Counted from the stretch's first letter, positions 31,012 to 44,323 are shown. The stretch is DNA of 64,000 nt from Acrasis kona (GCA_026419775.2 JAOPGA020000625.1:25132-89131); one strand, 5' to 3'. Made by a program: numbers and translations. The notes: generated from the sequence alone by a model not told the origin.

Positions 31012-32019
31012 TTATTGTACGTTTACGTCTTGAATGTAAAAGTGTCCATGATCTTTTTCTAAAGTCCAAGTTCCTCGAATCTCACTTCCACTCTTCATTC
31101 CTCTGTATGTGACTGTATGTGAGTTGTATTGTTTACTTAATTCGACCTCTCCACGATAATTAATTGTTCCTTGCCATTTAAAAGGACCTACAACGTCACT
31201 TCCACTTCCCGTAATCACTCCTAGTGGAGAGATTCTCACTTCGCATAGCATGTCACCTCTTTCATTATCCTGAGTCCAATGACCAACCCAAGTGTGAACC
31301 TCATCGTGATTTCGATGTTGGTTTTGTTGTTGCTGATGGTTAAAGTCATAACTGTGCATTGGTGGTGCGGGCATTGGTGGTGCGGAGGGATCTGGATAAA
31401 ATCCTTGGCCGGCGTAACTTTGAGGTTGGTGTTGGTAAGAATGTTGTTGTTGTTGTTGTTGTTGGTGTTGGTAGAATTGCTGGTGCTGCTCAGGTTGCTG
31501 AGGGGCCTGTTGAAGATTGGAATGTACAATTTTGAAAGTTTCGTTTTGACCTGCGTTTAACCTATCTGCTACCATCCTACCATCAACTTTCAAAGTGAGA
31601 CTATAAAACTTATTAGACTTACGTTCTGCACATAAGAAACGGTGTACGCTAGTACGCAGTGCCACGTGAGATTCAGTACCGATCTCTGCATAATTATTTA
31701 CGTTGTTAGGATCAACGAGTTGGAAAGTTGTAGACCCTGATGGCTGTGTTGCATTGCAAAGAACTGCAAAGTTCTGTTCTGCAGACAAAAATCTACCGTT
31801 ATGTGATTTGAGGAAAATCGGATCGCAGTATTTTAAATCTGAGCCGCGTTGTTTATGGGCTGCTGATACAATCTCGAACGTAAATGTCTCTGATCTTGAT
31901 GCTACTTCTGCTTTAATATCACCTCTGGTATTATTGTATTCGTCGATGCTCACATAAGTATTTCGTGGTGTTAATAAACAAATGTAATCTCCTACTTTTA
32001 TGCTTGCTGATTGTCCCAT
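31012..32019 (-). CDS. Beta-trefoil (fascin-like) protein with Q-rich linker and C-terminal beta domain
   Basis: A single exon of 335 residues. It begins MGQSAS, fitting N-myristoylation (Gly2, Ser6). Residues about 10-165 form a beta-trefoil with fascin/actin-cross-linking-like blocks, notably FLKSHNGRFLSAE and the later ALRTSVHRFLCAE. Residues about 170-240 are a Q/H/P-rich linker with polyQ. Residues about 245-335 form an all-beta domain starting HTWVGHWTQDNERGDM and containing GPFKWQGTINYRGEVELSKQ and RGTWTLE; I do not assign it. A role at the membrane-cytoskeleton interface is inferred from myristoylation plus trefoil. Length and domain order do not match classical fascin (four trefoils). 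Confidence 0.75.
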   Translation of the reverse strand: MGQSASIKVGDYICLLTPRNTYVSIDEYNNTRGDIKAEVASRSETFTFEIVSAAHKQRGSDLKYCDPIFLKSHNGRFLSAEQNFAVLCNATQPSGSTTFQLVDPNNVNNYAEIGTESHVALRTSVHRFLCAERKSNKFYSLTLKVDGRMVADRLNAGQNETFKIVHSNLQQAPQQPEQHQQFYQHQQQQQQQHSYQHQPQSYAGQGFYPDPSAPPMPAPPMHSYDFNHQQQQNQHRNHDEVHTWVGHWTQDNERGDMLCEVRISPLGVITGSGSDVVGPFKWQGTINYRGEVELSKQYNSHTVTYRGMKSGSEIRGTWTLEKDHGHFYIQDVNVQ

Positions 32020-32650
32020 GTTCTTTATGTATTTTTAGAATAGTTATATATAATTATTGTAAAATTTCGTTTTTTCTTTGTTTCAATTCTTCCAGATGTA
32101 CAGATTTTCTGTTTTTGCTCTAAATGAGATGTATTAAAAGGTGTTGACATGTGGACTGATATTTTGTGGCTTGCGATGGGCCAAGAAAGGAGAGTAGAAG
32201 AGGAGAGGAGGGAAAAGTAAAGAGGGGTAGAGTATTGAAATTATGATTTTTTTAACACCGATCACGTAATAATCTGCCTGGGTAATTGTATGAATGGGAT
32301 GTTACCACAATGATGACAACACTACAGATCTAGACGGTTTTCGATTTCTGCAGCTAGATGGTGATAGATAGAAGCGAGATGCACGTGACGACCAAAAGTT
32401 AAATTTCCCTCTTTTTCCGCAATCAATTTCACCATTGTAATGATATATTTGTAATGGATCTTGAATTCGAAATCAATAAAGTCAACCACTAACCGAAGAC
32501 AAGGGGAGATTGCGAAGCTGGAACACCAGTTATCATCGCAGTTACATTTACGCGTTTACACACCCTCATTAATGCCAAGACTGTGAGTGCTCGTTTGTTC
32601 ATGGTTCACTAATATCATGATAGAAAGAACTAACATCAAAGTATACGAAC
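32020..32650. promoter_or_regulatory. Divergent 631-bp intergenic region
   Basis: This region serves the beta-trefoil gene (minus) and the NCoR-like gene (plus). It holds an almost pure purine tract on the plus strand (about 32184-32233: GGAGAGTAGAAGAGGAGAGG and on) and an ATTTATG/TATATAA-like stretch near 32045. No ORF is convincing. It is the longest divergent spacer in the dense part of the window, consistent with more complex regulation. Confidence 0.35.
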
Positions 32651-35600
32651 ATGTTTGATTCAAATAGAAGAATACCTCCACCCGATAATACATTTAGAAA
32701 AGACAAAAGGCCACCAAAACGTGAGTGGGACCAACAAAGGTATGTACATCAACTTTGTTGACTTTTTAACATTTCCTCTAGAGGAGAATACAGAGATGAC
32801 TCCTACAGCAACCCATCAAACGAAGACTCAAACATAGGCTCACCAACAGGAACACCAACTTCTAAACGCAGAAAGTACAGCAATCCTGAGAGTCCAAACC
32901 ACACCCCAGATAAAAATCATCAATCATCATCACCCTTTGGAAGTCCACGTTATGGACGAGGCTATGGAAGCTATTACGGAAGCTCTGGGAATGATTCACA
33001 AATGTACAGATACCAAAGAGACCAGCACAGAAGCATCATGAGTCCTCATCGTGGATATCCTCCTTCATTCGTCCCACCGCCCTATCACTATAGTTCACAA
33101 GATAGATATTCGTCTCCATCACAATCTCCACATGGTCCATCACAACCTTCTTTTGATTTTGACAGAAGCCCATCTGGAAAGTACTACAGGCGCTACAATG
33201 ATAGAGAAGTCTCTCCGCACCCAAGAAAGAGAGATGAAAGGAGGTATAGTCCAAAAGAGACTGTCACACCGCCCCCACCGCCCACTACATCCTCCGAGGA
33301 GCCTACACAACACGAAACTCAACATCATGTTGAACAAAAGAAGGAACACACCGATGGACCGGCTGCTAAGGAGAATGATAAGGAATCTCCCAAGGAAGCA
33401 CCAACGTCACCAAAGAATGATGCGAGCAACATTACTAAGGAAGATGTGGACGAAAAACTCGTTCATCAAGCACCAGAGGAACCACAAGAGGAACCACTTT
33501 CATCACAAGCCGTATTTGCACACAAACAACATTTGAAGTCATCCCTAAAAATCATTCCACCCGAAAATCACGAGGACAACAAGGCTGAAAAGATTTCAAC
33601 CAAGGACGAACAACAACCAGCATCGGCAACCAGCATGACGACACCAGAGAGCAGCAACAAGAGAAGAAGAGGATGGGGATGGGGTGTCGGATTGGCTTCC
33701 ATCGAAAAGAAGAAAACGCCAGCAACGGATGATAACGTGTCGCCGACATCAACGACAAGTAATTCCGCTCTGGATGCAAACTCTCAATTAGAAAATGTAA
33801 CGGCCACAGAATCACAGGTTGAATCTTCAAATCAAGAACTTTCACAACAATTGACCCAGAATCAAATTGTTGACAATGATGCTCTTGACGCACCATCTCC
33901 CACTAGTGCATTGTCGACTCAGAATCTAACAGCTGACCTACCCGCTCCAGATACCACGACAACCATTGCACCCATGCTTCAGCCACCTATGCAAGAAGAG
34001 CCACCTCTACCCTCACAAGAAGAGATCTTGACCGCGATGGAGAAGGTCGACAACAACATCACGAAAATTCAAATGGAACTGGAGTCTTTCAAATCAAATT
34101 CACAAAACAAGTTGGCCAGAGCACAATCATCGAGATCAATTGCCGGCAGCAGGACACCACCTCCTAACAAACCGGACGGCAACAGCAACGAAGAGAGCGC
34201 CACTTCACATTCAACAGCACCCGTCAAGCACAGAACAAAAATACAACAAATTTATTTGGAAAATAGAGAAAGGAGCAAACAATCCGAAAATGTTTTCGAA
34301 ATGCTCTGCAATCCATTACTAGAATGTCCACTCAAGAATCACACCACGTTTGATCACTTGGAGTTAATCAAAAACAATCAAATCACATTCGAAGCTATCA
34401 AGGACGAGCTCACGCAAATCATTGCCAACACCGTTCACCAATCACACATTAAGCTGGTGAGCGAGGGAGATCGATACAAGAAGATGAAACAAGATTGGAA
34501 GCAAGTGATCATATCGAGAGGAGACGACAATGACGACGAGGGCAAGGACCCCATGGCAGAGCCACCCCCAGATCTAGATACCTTAACGCCAGAAGAACGT
34601 CTCCAATGGGATGAGGACGAAGAGGATCGATTGCAAGCGGAAGAAGAAAATAGAAGGCGCATCATGAAGAGCTTGGCCAAATGTCCCGACATGTTAACGC
34701 GCGACGACAAGTATTGTGCATACGACGATCAGAATGGATACGTGGACAGCCAGACGTGCTTCATGGAATACAAACTAAGAAGAAGCGTGGAAACATCTTG
34801 GACACCTCATGAAAAGGAAACATTTTATAAAATCTTTGCTCAATTTCCAAAGGATTTGAGAAGAGTGAAACAACATTTACCCAACAAGAGCATGCCTGAT
34901 TTGGTCAACTTTTATTATAACAACAAGATGAGCAAGGACTTTAAAGCATTGATGAGCGAAGTGAAACAAAAGAGGAGGTACAAGAGGAGAATCATCGAAG
35001 AGGGCGGCACCAATCATCGCAGCAATGGAAGAGTCAGCATCACATCTGGCGGCAGAAAAGATTTGGAATCAAATCACGATTCATCTCATCAATCCAATCA
35101 CCAACAACATTCACAAGAAGATGATTTGGATGAAGATGAAGACGATCCAGACGATCCAGATGACGATGTCATGTTGAATCAAGATGTAGATCACGAGGCA
35201 TTGACTCGATTAGAAAAATCACTAATCAGACAAGCATTGGACAATGGCGAACCCATCGAAATTTCGAGAGAGATGAGATCGTTGGGACTGACCGCAGAGA
35301 ACATTCACACGGTGAGCGGCACCAGAACATCCAGAGGACGCAGCAACAGTCATCTAGAAAGACCAAGTAATGCCAACAAGCAACGCAGAGATTCATCGGA
35401 GGAAGTTTACATTCCCATGAGTCAACCAGGAAGTGTATGGACACAACAAGAAAAGGATTTATTCATTGATTTATTCGCTCAATATGGACGCAACTTTGCT
35501 ACCATCTCCGCAAAGATGAAATCAAGAACACCTCAGCAATGTCAAAAGTTCTACACCATACACAAGAAGAAATTAGATGTGGATCTTCCTGTTGATCAGA

Positions 35601-38164
35601 GGAAACCAGGTGCAAAACCAAAGAACAAGAAGCAGGAAGTGCCGCCGTCTTGTAACAATCAATCCATCAATGCATCATCTAGTCATAATAATGCTGCTAC
35701 GCCCACGCAATCATCATCATCTTCATCATCCAATGCTGCTGCGCTAAAAAAGAAAAAGAATTCAACATCTCCAAATGGATCACCATTACCCACCAATCTC
35801 AATTCAGAAAAGAAGAAACAGGATGGACAGCAGAGCAATAATCCACCCAAGAAGGTCACCGTATGGATCACATCTGAGAAGGATGCATTCTTGGAACATT
35901 TTCAAGAGTGTGGAAGGGACTGGAAGAAGATTGCAGAATTGATTCCGACAAAGACCGAATTACAAATCAAATCCTTCTTTCAAAATTACAAGGTGAAATT
36001 AGGATTGGCACCACCTGCGAGTAAGAAATTGGAGAGGAGAATGAAAAAGAAACAACGCAAGAGGAGCATGATGCACACAGCCATGCAGTTGATAGCATCT
36101 GCAGGTGACGTTGCCAGAGAATCATCTAATGATCAAAATGATTTGTGTGGATTGGCACTATTGGCACAAGAAATTGCAGATAAGCAACACTTGACCATGG
36201 ACGAAGAAGCAAGCAATAGTGCTGGTGCTGGTGACGAAGTGAAAAGAAAGTTACCAAAGACCAGTGGTTATCAATATCAGAGCGGCAACAGCATGACCAC
36301 TCCACCACCACCTCCACCCAGTCTATCTCAACTCATGAGCTCCAATCATAATTTGAGAAAACCATCAGTCATGAATAGTCCAGCACTGGGTAGTTTGATG
36401 AGCATTGCTGCTGCAGTGGCCAATAATACCACTGCCACTCCCACCACCAATACTACCGCTACATCCAATAACAACAATATTGCATTGAAGAAATCAACAC
36501 CCACTGCATTCAATGTTGATTTGTTGGCACAGACTGCACTATCAGAACGATCCTCTAGCAATCCACCACCCACTTCACTACCATCGCTTCAAGATATATT
36601 CATCAGCAACAATAGAGCACAGCAACAACAACAGCAACAGCAGCAACAAGCACCAACACAACCATCTCAAGAAGAAGAAAAGAGCACCACTGCGGTGTTG
36701 AATCCAGCACCATTCGGTAGGTATAGTAATCTATATACCATACCCAACATGCCAACATTCAACAACACAAACACTGTTCCACCACCACCAGCACGCGCAC
36801 CACCACCACAAAAACAACAACAACAACAGCAACAACCCAATACCATCAGCAATAACAAGCAATCAAAGGATGGTGCTGTTGATAATGTGACAAATCCAAA
36901 TTCGCCATGGTACATTCAAAAAACATTTACTCCCAACATTACGCCCAATCAATTATCTCACGCTGACGCATCATCTTCATCATCCAATAATTCATCCAAT
37001 AGACAATCAGCATTGGATAAACCCACCAACGCCAATACCACTGCTACGCCCTCCAATCTCCAATCATCATCGACATCTTCATCAACAACATCTCAGCCAC
37101 AACAACGATTCAACAACAATCCATCCATCAACACCACCAATAACACCAACGCCACAAACAACAACAGTCCACAACCATCTCCATCCAACAAGGATAACAA
37201 CAACAAGAAGAATAATCGATCCATTGATTTGATCAGCAATGAAGTATTGGATCGATCAGTAAACTTTGTAGCACCACCACCCGGACCAACATCCACCCTC
37301 AACAAGAATCAACAGGGCAATAGCAGCAATCTACCACCATTCGCCACCTTCTCCACTGTGTTGAGCCAATTACCAGCCATGCCCAGTACTGGTGGTAATG
37401 GTTATGTACAGTCACAACAACAAAAATCAACAAAACCATTTGCTGTCCAACCACCACACAATAGCAGACAACAACAACTTGGAGCGAAGAATAATCAACA
37501 ACAGCAGCAACAACCAACGCTATTGGATATTCAACAACAACAACAACAACAACAAATTGTGCATCAACCCCTTCAACAATCACAAATGATGATACCACCA
37601 CACCAACCACTACAACAATCATCGTCATCATCCACATCCACTCCGTCATCTTCATCCAATAACAATCTACAACAACAATCCATTCTACAATCGCTTCAAT
37701 CACAACAACACCAATTACACCATGCGCAGTTATTGTCACAGGTACAACAAGCACCACCACTCGCATCCAACACTAGCAATAGCAGCAGCAGCAGCGCTTC
37801 TTCTAATCCATCAAAGGTTAGTATTGAAGAATTAGAGGAGGGAAAGATTCCTGATTTCCTTGGTAGCAAGCCCGCTTGGAATAACACACAAAAGAATGGT
37901 CAACCCATGTTCTTGAGTCCCACTTCAGTGCATCCCACTTTTCAACAGACGTTGAGTATGTTCAAGAATAGCGGATTGCATCATGGTAACACGACCAATC
38001 AACAACAGCCATTCCCATTTGGTGCTGGAGAGAATTTGTTACTAGGCATATTTAATAACAATTTCCAGGATGCGTACAAGAGAGTGGAGAGCGGCAAGAA
38101 TGAAAACAGTAGTGTTAATAATGCTCAGCAGGATCAACAGCAAGATGGATCAAGCAATACATGA
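32651..38164 (+). CDS. NCoR/SMRT-like corepressor with three SANT domains
   Basis: Exon 1 (32651-32739), a 42-nt intron and exon 2 (32782-38164) give 1823 residues. Residues 1-400 are disordered (R/S/P/Q/E-rich). A helical region (about 540-640) precedes SANT1, whose blocks KETFYKIFAQFPKDLRRV and MPDLVNFYYNNKMSKDFKAL match the deacetylase-activating SANT of NCoR. SANT2 (SVWTQQEKDLFIDLFAQYG ... QQCQKFYTIHKKKL) follows, then a third SANT/Myb-like unit (VWITSEKDAFLEHFQECG ... IKSFFQNYK). The last 700 residues are poly-Q/N/S with short conserved islands. NCoR scaffolds HDAC3 complexes on chromatin. A third SANT is unusual for that family, so another SANT adaptor is possible. Confidence 0.85.
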
Positions 38165-38188
38165 CATATTTGTAATATAAAATAATTT

Positions 38189-40884
38189 TTATAATTTCCA
38201 TCCCTTTTCTCGTTCTTTTAGTTTTTTACCTTGTGGATCGGTTCTCCTGAACACTACTACTTCTTCTGTTCGACTGGTAGTGGATTGGTGGTGGTTATTG
38301 ACTGGTCGACTCGATATTCTCACCTCGTGCGTGACCAAATCTTGATCCAATGCATTACTGGTCATCTTTGGTACGTTCGTTCCATTGTGTTTATGGGTGG
38401 TGGTTCGTTTTGATCGATCTTCATCTTCCTTCAAGTGATAAACATCCGATAGCTTTGAAATACGAACAGGATTTGTGAATTGTTCTTGTGATTTGGTGAC
38501 ATGTGATGGTGGGCGGTCATCGAGTGTGATTCTGATTGGCTTGGTGGAGTTGATGGATGAACTTCTGGATGATCTAGATGAGTCAGAGAAGGTGTCGCTC
38601 ATCTTGCTACTAAATCGTTGACTGTCCGTGATGTGATTTTCGGAATTCTTTTGACTTCTAATCTTTCGAAGCACATCTTTGAGCGAAGATGGCATGATTT
38701 CCTCAGTGTTTGGAGACATCATCATGGATGATTCTACGGCGCTGCTAGTGTGTTTTGGAGTGACCGGCTTCTCTCTATAATTCTGGTCATAATCTTCGAT
38801 GGGTTGTTCTTTGTAATGTACAACCTTATCTTGAGTGACCTTGACTGATGGGTCGTTGTCGACCACTACATTTCTGAGCCGATCCACTATTGTATTCGTC
38901 ATTTCGGGAACCCAATTGGGCACGTTTGATCTGGACGAAGAATCCGACTTGATGTCATCAGATCGCAGTCTAACGTATTTTTGTAACTTTTTTAATTGTT
39001 CGATCTCCTTGTTTTTTTGTTTTAATTCAATATGTAAGTTCTCAATGTTTCCTACTTCTGGAGCGAATTTGTTTCTTGGTCTTAGATATTGGAATGTTGA
39101 AAGTGATGAATATTGGTCAGGTCTTACATCCATCCATTCTGCATTTCTGATCATCTTGTTTACAATATGTGCGTCTATGAAAGGGTAAGCGTCTTGAGCG
39201 GACTTTTGGTTTTTAATGTTGGAAGTGATTGATGAGGCAGAGATCACACTTTGTGGTGCAAAGGATCCTTGTGAAAAATCTGAGAGTTCACTGTTCGTGG
39301 GCGATAGTTGTGGGGAGACAAAATCTCTTGTTTGTGCATTTTGTGCTTTTGGAGATGTGAGGTTGACTTTGAACTTTCGTTCCCCCATTTCACCAAATGA
39401 CTTGATCGATGTGATGTCACTTTTAGGAGAGGTCTCCCCTCCGTATGTCTTCTGTCGATTATTTTTGTTATTTATTACATCATCACTATCGCTGTCACTG
39501 TCGTTGATAGCCCTATTGGAAGTTGCCCTAGTTGACATGTCTGTCGTGCGACTATTTTTCGCAACCAAACTACTCATCTTTCTTTGTCTTTGAGTGTAAC
39601 TCGCTACTTCATCTGCTAGCCTCTTTGCTTGCAACATTCTCTCTTCATCGTGCTCGTAGCGGTCCAAATTTAAATACATCTGACGTTCTACATCGGACGA
39701 GTTTGAGTTTATGCTTATATTCTTATTTGTTTGCTTCTCTTGATTAGCTGGATTATAGTTCTGCGTTATATAATTTAGAACCTTCCTGTAAAAGCTATTT
39801 GTCCTTTTGACAAACTCGACACATCTTTGAATTAATGCATTCTCGTTCTTTTTGTAGACTATGCCCCTTGGGCTTTCTCTGTCAATCGGGTGTGTTTTTA
39901 CAAAATTGTTCACCAAAACTTCGGCAATCTTTCGTTAGTAAGGAACTCCATTTGTTTAATACTTACCTCATCACTGAAAATTAACTCAGAGTTTTCGTAA
40001 CGAATCATGTGGGTCTCGTGCATTAGAAATAGTTTGAGTTCGGGATACCAGTTTTGAATGGACGCGATAACATCTCGATTATGCTCCTCAGCGTTGGTTA
40101 TTGCCTGCTTCCATATTTTAGGCATGCAACCAACTTCCAAACAATCTCGACTAAAGATGGGCATGTTCTGCCACTGCCGAAGTTCCTCTTCTAACGACCG
40201 GACAGTGCTTGTCAAAAGTTCAATTTTGAGTTCATTCTTCAAAAAGAATTCTTTTAATCGTCTCAAAGTAACGACACCATTATACGGTATCACTTCCCTC
40301 ATGAAGTCAAATGTTTTTTTTACAAGTCGTTCTGGTGATAGATTTATTGCGTCAAATTTTAAAAGCGATATCACAAAAAAGTATAATTCTGTTTAGTTGA
40401 TGAGTCATGTAATGAATCAAATTTAATACCGTCGATTGTGATTAATCCACTGCCCATTGTGTCTAATATAAAAAACAACTGCTCTACGCTATAAAGCCAT
40501 TCCATCGTACAACCAAGCGAATGGAACATGTTATTGTGTTCGTTAATTGTTAAGCCCAGCATCAAATCCAAATTGTTGCTATTTTCAGAGGCTATTTGAA
40601 AAAACTCCTCCTCTGGCATTATTGTTTTAGATTTGTTGTTTGGATTTTTTTTGTTCCACATTTTGAAGACCTCCGTAAATTCAGATTCGCTCAAAGAGCC
40701 ATTAACACGCCATTCAAATACTCTAATGAATTTTTCAACCCCTTTTTTTGTTAAAATGTGAGGCAATTGAAGATTGATTACCTTCTCTATTTGCATATTT
40801 TGATCCATCGAGTATCAAATCTACATAAAGTGCACGTGCATGGCTTCTCATTACATAATCAATTTCATCATTTAGCTTGGACAT
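38189..40884 (-). CDS. EF-hand-like and disordered protein, 858 aa, unknown function
   Basis: Four exons (40884-40782, 40741-40430, 40388-39967, 39928-38189) with introns of 40, 41 and 38 nt. All joins keep frame. The N-terminal 300 residues are folded and helical, with one EF-hand-like unit (FFILDTMGSGLITIDELYFF, Asp/Gly/Ile pattern kept but ligands incomplete). A block around FIRVFEWRVNGSLSESEF may be a partner EF unit. The rest (about 330-858) is Ser/Arg/Asp-rich and largely disordered, with one predicted coiled coil (IELKQKNKEIEQLKKLQKYV). I do not recognise the family. Its divergent partner is meckelin, with a 61-bp spacer, which is weak context for a ciliary role. Confidence 0.75.
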
Positions 40885-40945
40885 CAAAATAAACGTTCGC
40901 TCAACCCAATGAATATTATTACAATAAAAGATCAAACAAAGCAAA
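40885..40945. promoter_or_regulatory. 61-bp divergent intergenic region
   Basis: The region lies between the ATG of the EF-hand-like gene (40884, minus) and that of meckelin (40946, plus). It includes an AATATTATTACAATAAAAG stretch. A longer minus-strand frame runs through it without a better start. Confidence 0.4.
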
Positions 40946-43900
40946 ATGGCGGTAACGGACCACATTTTACTAAATACTTGTGCCGTACTGTCAATCTTGC
41001 TAATTAATGTATGGTGCCAAACAATTTCGATCTCTGGATCATGTCCGAGTAGCCAGTATTTTGATTCAATGTCCATGCAATGTGTTGCCTGCCAACCATT
41101 TAGTTCACAATCAAATTCAACATCATGCTCATGCAACCAAGGATATATTAGCGTTTACAACTCTGGAACATTTTCTTGTATGAATTGTTCCACTTCAGGT
41201 GTAAGTACCGATCACCATCTAATAACACATTCAGGAAACATCATCACAAGATAGAACGAGATGTATCAAATGCGGAAACACAACATTAGGATTGAACCCA
41301 GTCACTGGAGATTGTTACTGCCCATCAAATAAAATTTTGGGTGAGTCACATTAAATGATTCAATTCTTTAACATGATCAGTCGAGAAGGATGGTGGTGGT
41401 AACTACTTTACAGATGGAAAACAATGCATTTCATGCTCCACGAATAGCTTCACTGTCGGTATCGATAACTACCGCTGCACCTCATGCGGAGATTCAAATA
41501 TGGTATATACATCAGGATCTTGTCAATGTGCATCTGGTTACACTACAGTAAGAGCGTTCCTTTATAAATCTCTAATTTTTTAGTGGGAAGGCTCCTGCAT
41601 CTTGACATCAGCCTATACACCAATAAATAGTCAATACCCAGCTGATGCAGCTTCTACAATTACATTTAGACAAATCGATGATGGATCTAGTAGCTCCTCT
41701 ACTGCTCAATATCGATCGCAGCTATTCTACACTACATTCTATACAGCAGCTGCAAAATGCACAGTAAGTCCAATACAATCATCAAATACTCATTAGAGTT
41801 TAGCAATTTAGAGATGACAAGTCATGTAACACTCTAGCGAATTTATGTGCTCTTACTCTGTACGATTCGACATCTGCTGCTTGTCAGGTCTATAACTCAT
41901 TACTATCCTCTGAGCTCACAGATAATATTAATGGATTCCAGGGTTGGAAGAGCAAATTGCCCTTCCTAAAGTATTCAAATCCATCACAAGCGGTATCTAA
42001 TCTAGATATCAAACTAAAGGCATCAATCGTCTCGTCGAGTGACTCTGTGACATCTCTTACTTATTATGTTTCCAAGTACTCATTGAATGGTACTTGGCTG
42101 GGTGTTTCAAAACTCACTTCTGAGCTTAATTTGTGTCCTGGCGCATCCCCTGATTTGACTCGTAACCAAAACATAGGATACCACACAATCGTTGGTTGTA
42201 ATTTCAATTCTAATTGGCTACTTACGCAACCTGAGCCTATTTTATATGATTTATGTAAGCTACTGATTTCGTTCACTTACTCATTATGCTCCAGATTTAT
42301 ATGACCCCGTTGCAATTACTTTGTATCCTGTTCCCATACAACTACTGGACTCTACGAGTGTTGATTCATCTGGTAGTGGTCCTCTTTACAGAAGATTCTT
42401 CATGTACGACAACATTGCTGCTGTCGTAAGGGGTGGCTCTGCTGTGCCAAATTTGGTGAGATTTCCAATCTATATGCAACTAAAGGTAGTAATTGATCCC
42501 TCTGGAACATCAAAAATATATCCACCTATACTTGGTATCAAATATGTTGGAAGATTGGTAAGTTCTGCTCAACAGAGTAGCGATCCCAAAAAGGATCCGA
42601 ATAATTTATTCTCTACTTCTGATTATAGTTCGTTATCTTCTCCTTATATTCAGTTTGTTGGTGTTTATTTTAAAGATGTTAGCACGAGTTGGATTGTATG
42701 TTTGGTATTTGGTTGTGTATTTTTAGGTTTGTCTTTCTTGTGGTCGATCATAGAAATGTACAAGTATACCAAGAAGAGACAAGATCCATCCGTTGATGTG
42801 AAAATTATAACTAGATTTGTTGTTTCTCTGTGCACTGCATGGTCAGATCTTGCATTCTTTATTGTTTATGGAGTATCTGCTTACTTCTTTTTGTTTTATA
42901 AATATCAAACTGGCGCTTTTACAATGTTGCCTCTATCGATTACTGATAAGACATACTGGGGCGTGCTACTAGGTTTAACTCTGCTCGGAAAGATTGTTGA
43001 TGTTTTGTTTATTTTGTATAAACAATGCAGTCTTGACATCTTTTTCATTGATTTTGAAAAATCTAGAGGCAAGGTAGTAATAAATAGGGGTCGCTCAGGA
43101 GATGCAGCTAATGTAAGCATTTGGCGCACTATTATGACTATCAAAGAATGGAAAAAGCTACAAGAAACAACTTTAACTCATATGCCCCTAACTTTGATCT
43201 TTTTGATTTTCTTGTTGAATGGGTGTAACTTGATTAATCTTGCAAACGAACAACCTAATCCCAATAATCTCACCAACTTGATTGGTACCAACTTTCTTTT
43301 GAGGTTTGGTGTTATTTCAACACTATGGATTAGTACTTGTTTAGGTCAATACTTTTATTATAGACTGTTTCATTTTAGATTCATTAAAAATCCATTGTGG
43401 CTATTTGTTGACTATTGTTCGCTATCTAATATTAGTTTGTTTATTTTGAACGAACGTAATAGTGGCTATTATATTCATGGACAAAGTCCACATGCTCATG
43501 CAGATGCCGATATGTTTGAGTTCCATGAATGCTTGAATGCAGAAAGAGACAACAAGGTGAGGAATAGAGGACTGGTAAATGAGATTCAAGGCGATAAAGA
43601 ACCTGTACAAACTTTTGAAATTTACATTACCAATAAAACTCGTGCTGTATATAACGAAAAACTAATAGAACCCATTGCACAAGAGAATTTAAAAAATAAT
43701 ATGCGCATTGACGCAAAAACTGATCCAAATGACCCTCAATCTCCTTCAACCCAACAATTGCTCTCCCCTCAACAACAAAACACGACGCTCAATGACTTGT
43801 CGTCCCTAAGGCTGTACAACATATTATCAGGAGCTTTAACAAGAATAAGATCCAAGGCACAGGCTCTACATTTATATAACGCGTACATGTCATTGAACGA

Positions 43901-44323
43901 CTTTTTAAAACAATACATTCATGATGTAAGTGGATGCAATTAATTATAGTAACTGAACAAAAAAGCTATCAGATAAAAGAGATCAAATTTGTGACAGACA
44001 AACCACTAATAGGCTTGGATTCCCTCCAGAAACCCTACACAAGGATATTTTCTTCAATGGTAAGATTACAATCTTCATTCTAATTCTAATCAAAAATAGA
44101 CCCTGATTATTCGTTCAAGAAAGTGACCATGATGGGACAAGAATTGAAAATGATGTCTTTTTACATTTTAATATTTGGATTCTTTGATTTGTTTATATCG
44201 AACAATATTATTTGTTTTTTGATTGTGTACATTGTTTATTTATTTATCATGCAGATTAGAAGTATTCTTGTTACAAATAACTTGGCAAAGAAGACACTCT
44301 TAGATGAACGATTTTTGTTTTAA
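40946..44323 (+). CDS. TMEM67: Meckelin (transition-zone membrane protein)
   Basis: Eight exons (40946-41200, 41235-41340, 41381-41547, 41584-41763, 41804-42254, 42295-43925, 43966-44059, 44100-44323) with introns of 34-40 nt give 1035 residues (human 995). It has a signal peptide, a Cys-rich N-terminal domain with repeated CxxC pairs, a beta-rich ectodomain, then several membrane segments. Blocks nearly identical to human meckelin include DIFFIDFEKSRGKV, NVSIWRT, VDYCSLSNISLFIL, GYYIHGQSPHAHAD, QTFEIYITN and the end LAKKTLLDERFLF. It acts in the ciliary transition zone (MKS module). For the seventh exon I chose the acceptor AAAAAAG at 43965 because it restores the conserved FFNDPDYSF block. 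Confidence 0.96.

Noticed and set aside
36600-37560. CAA/CAG runs as a microsatellite locus
   Set aside because: They encode in-frame Gln/Asn tracts of the NCoR-like protein and match the low-complexity style of other genes here.
37299-37766. 155-codon minus ORF rich in Val
   Set aside because: Shadow of CAA/ACC repeats of the NCoR-like gene.
40885-41136. Longer N-terminal extension of the EF-hand-like gene
   Set aside because: It would overlap the signal peptide exon of meckelin, and the internal ATG at 40884 is adequate.
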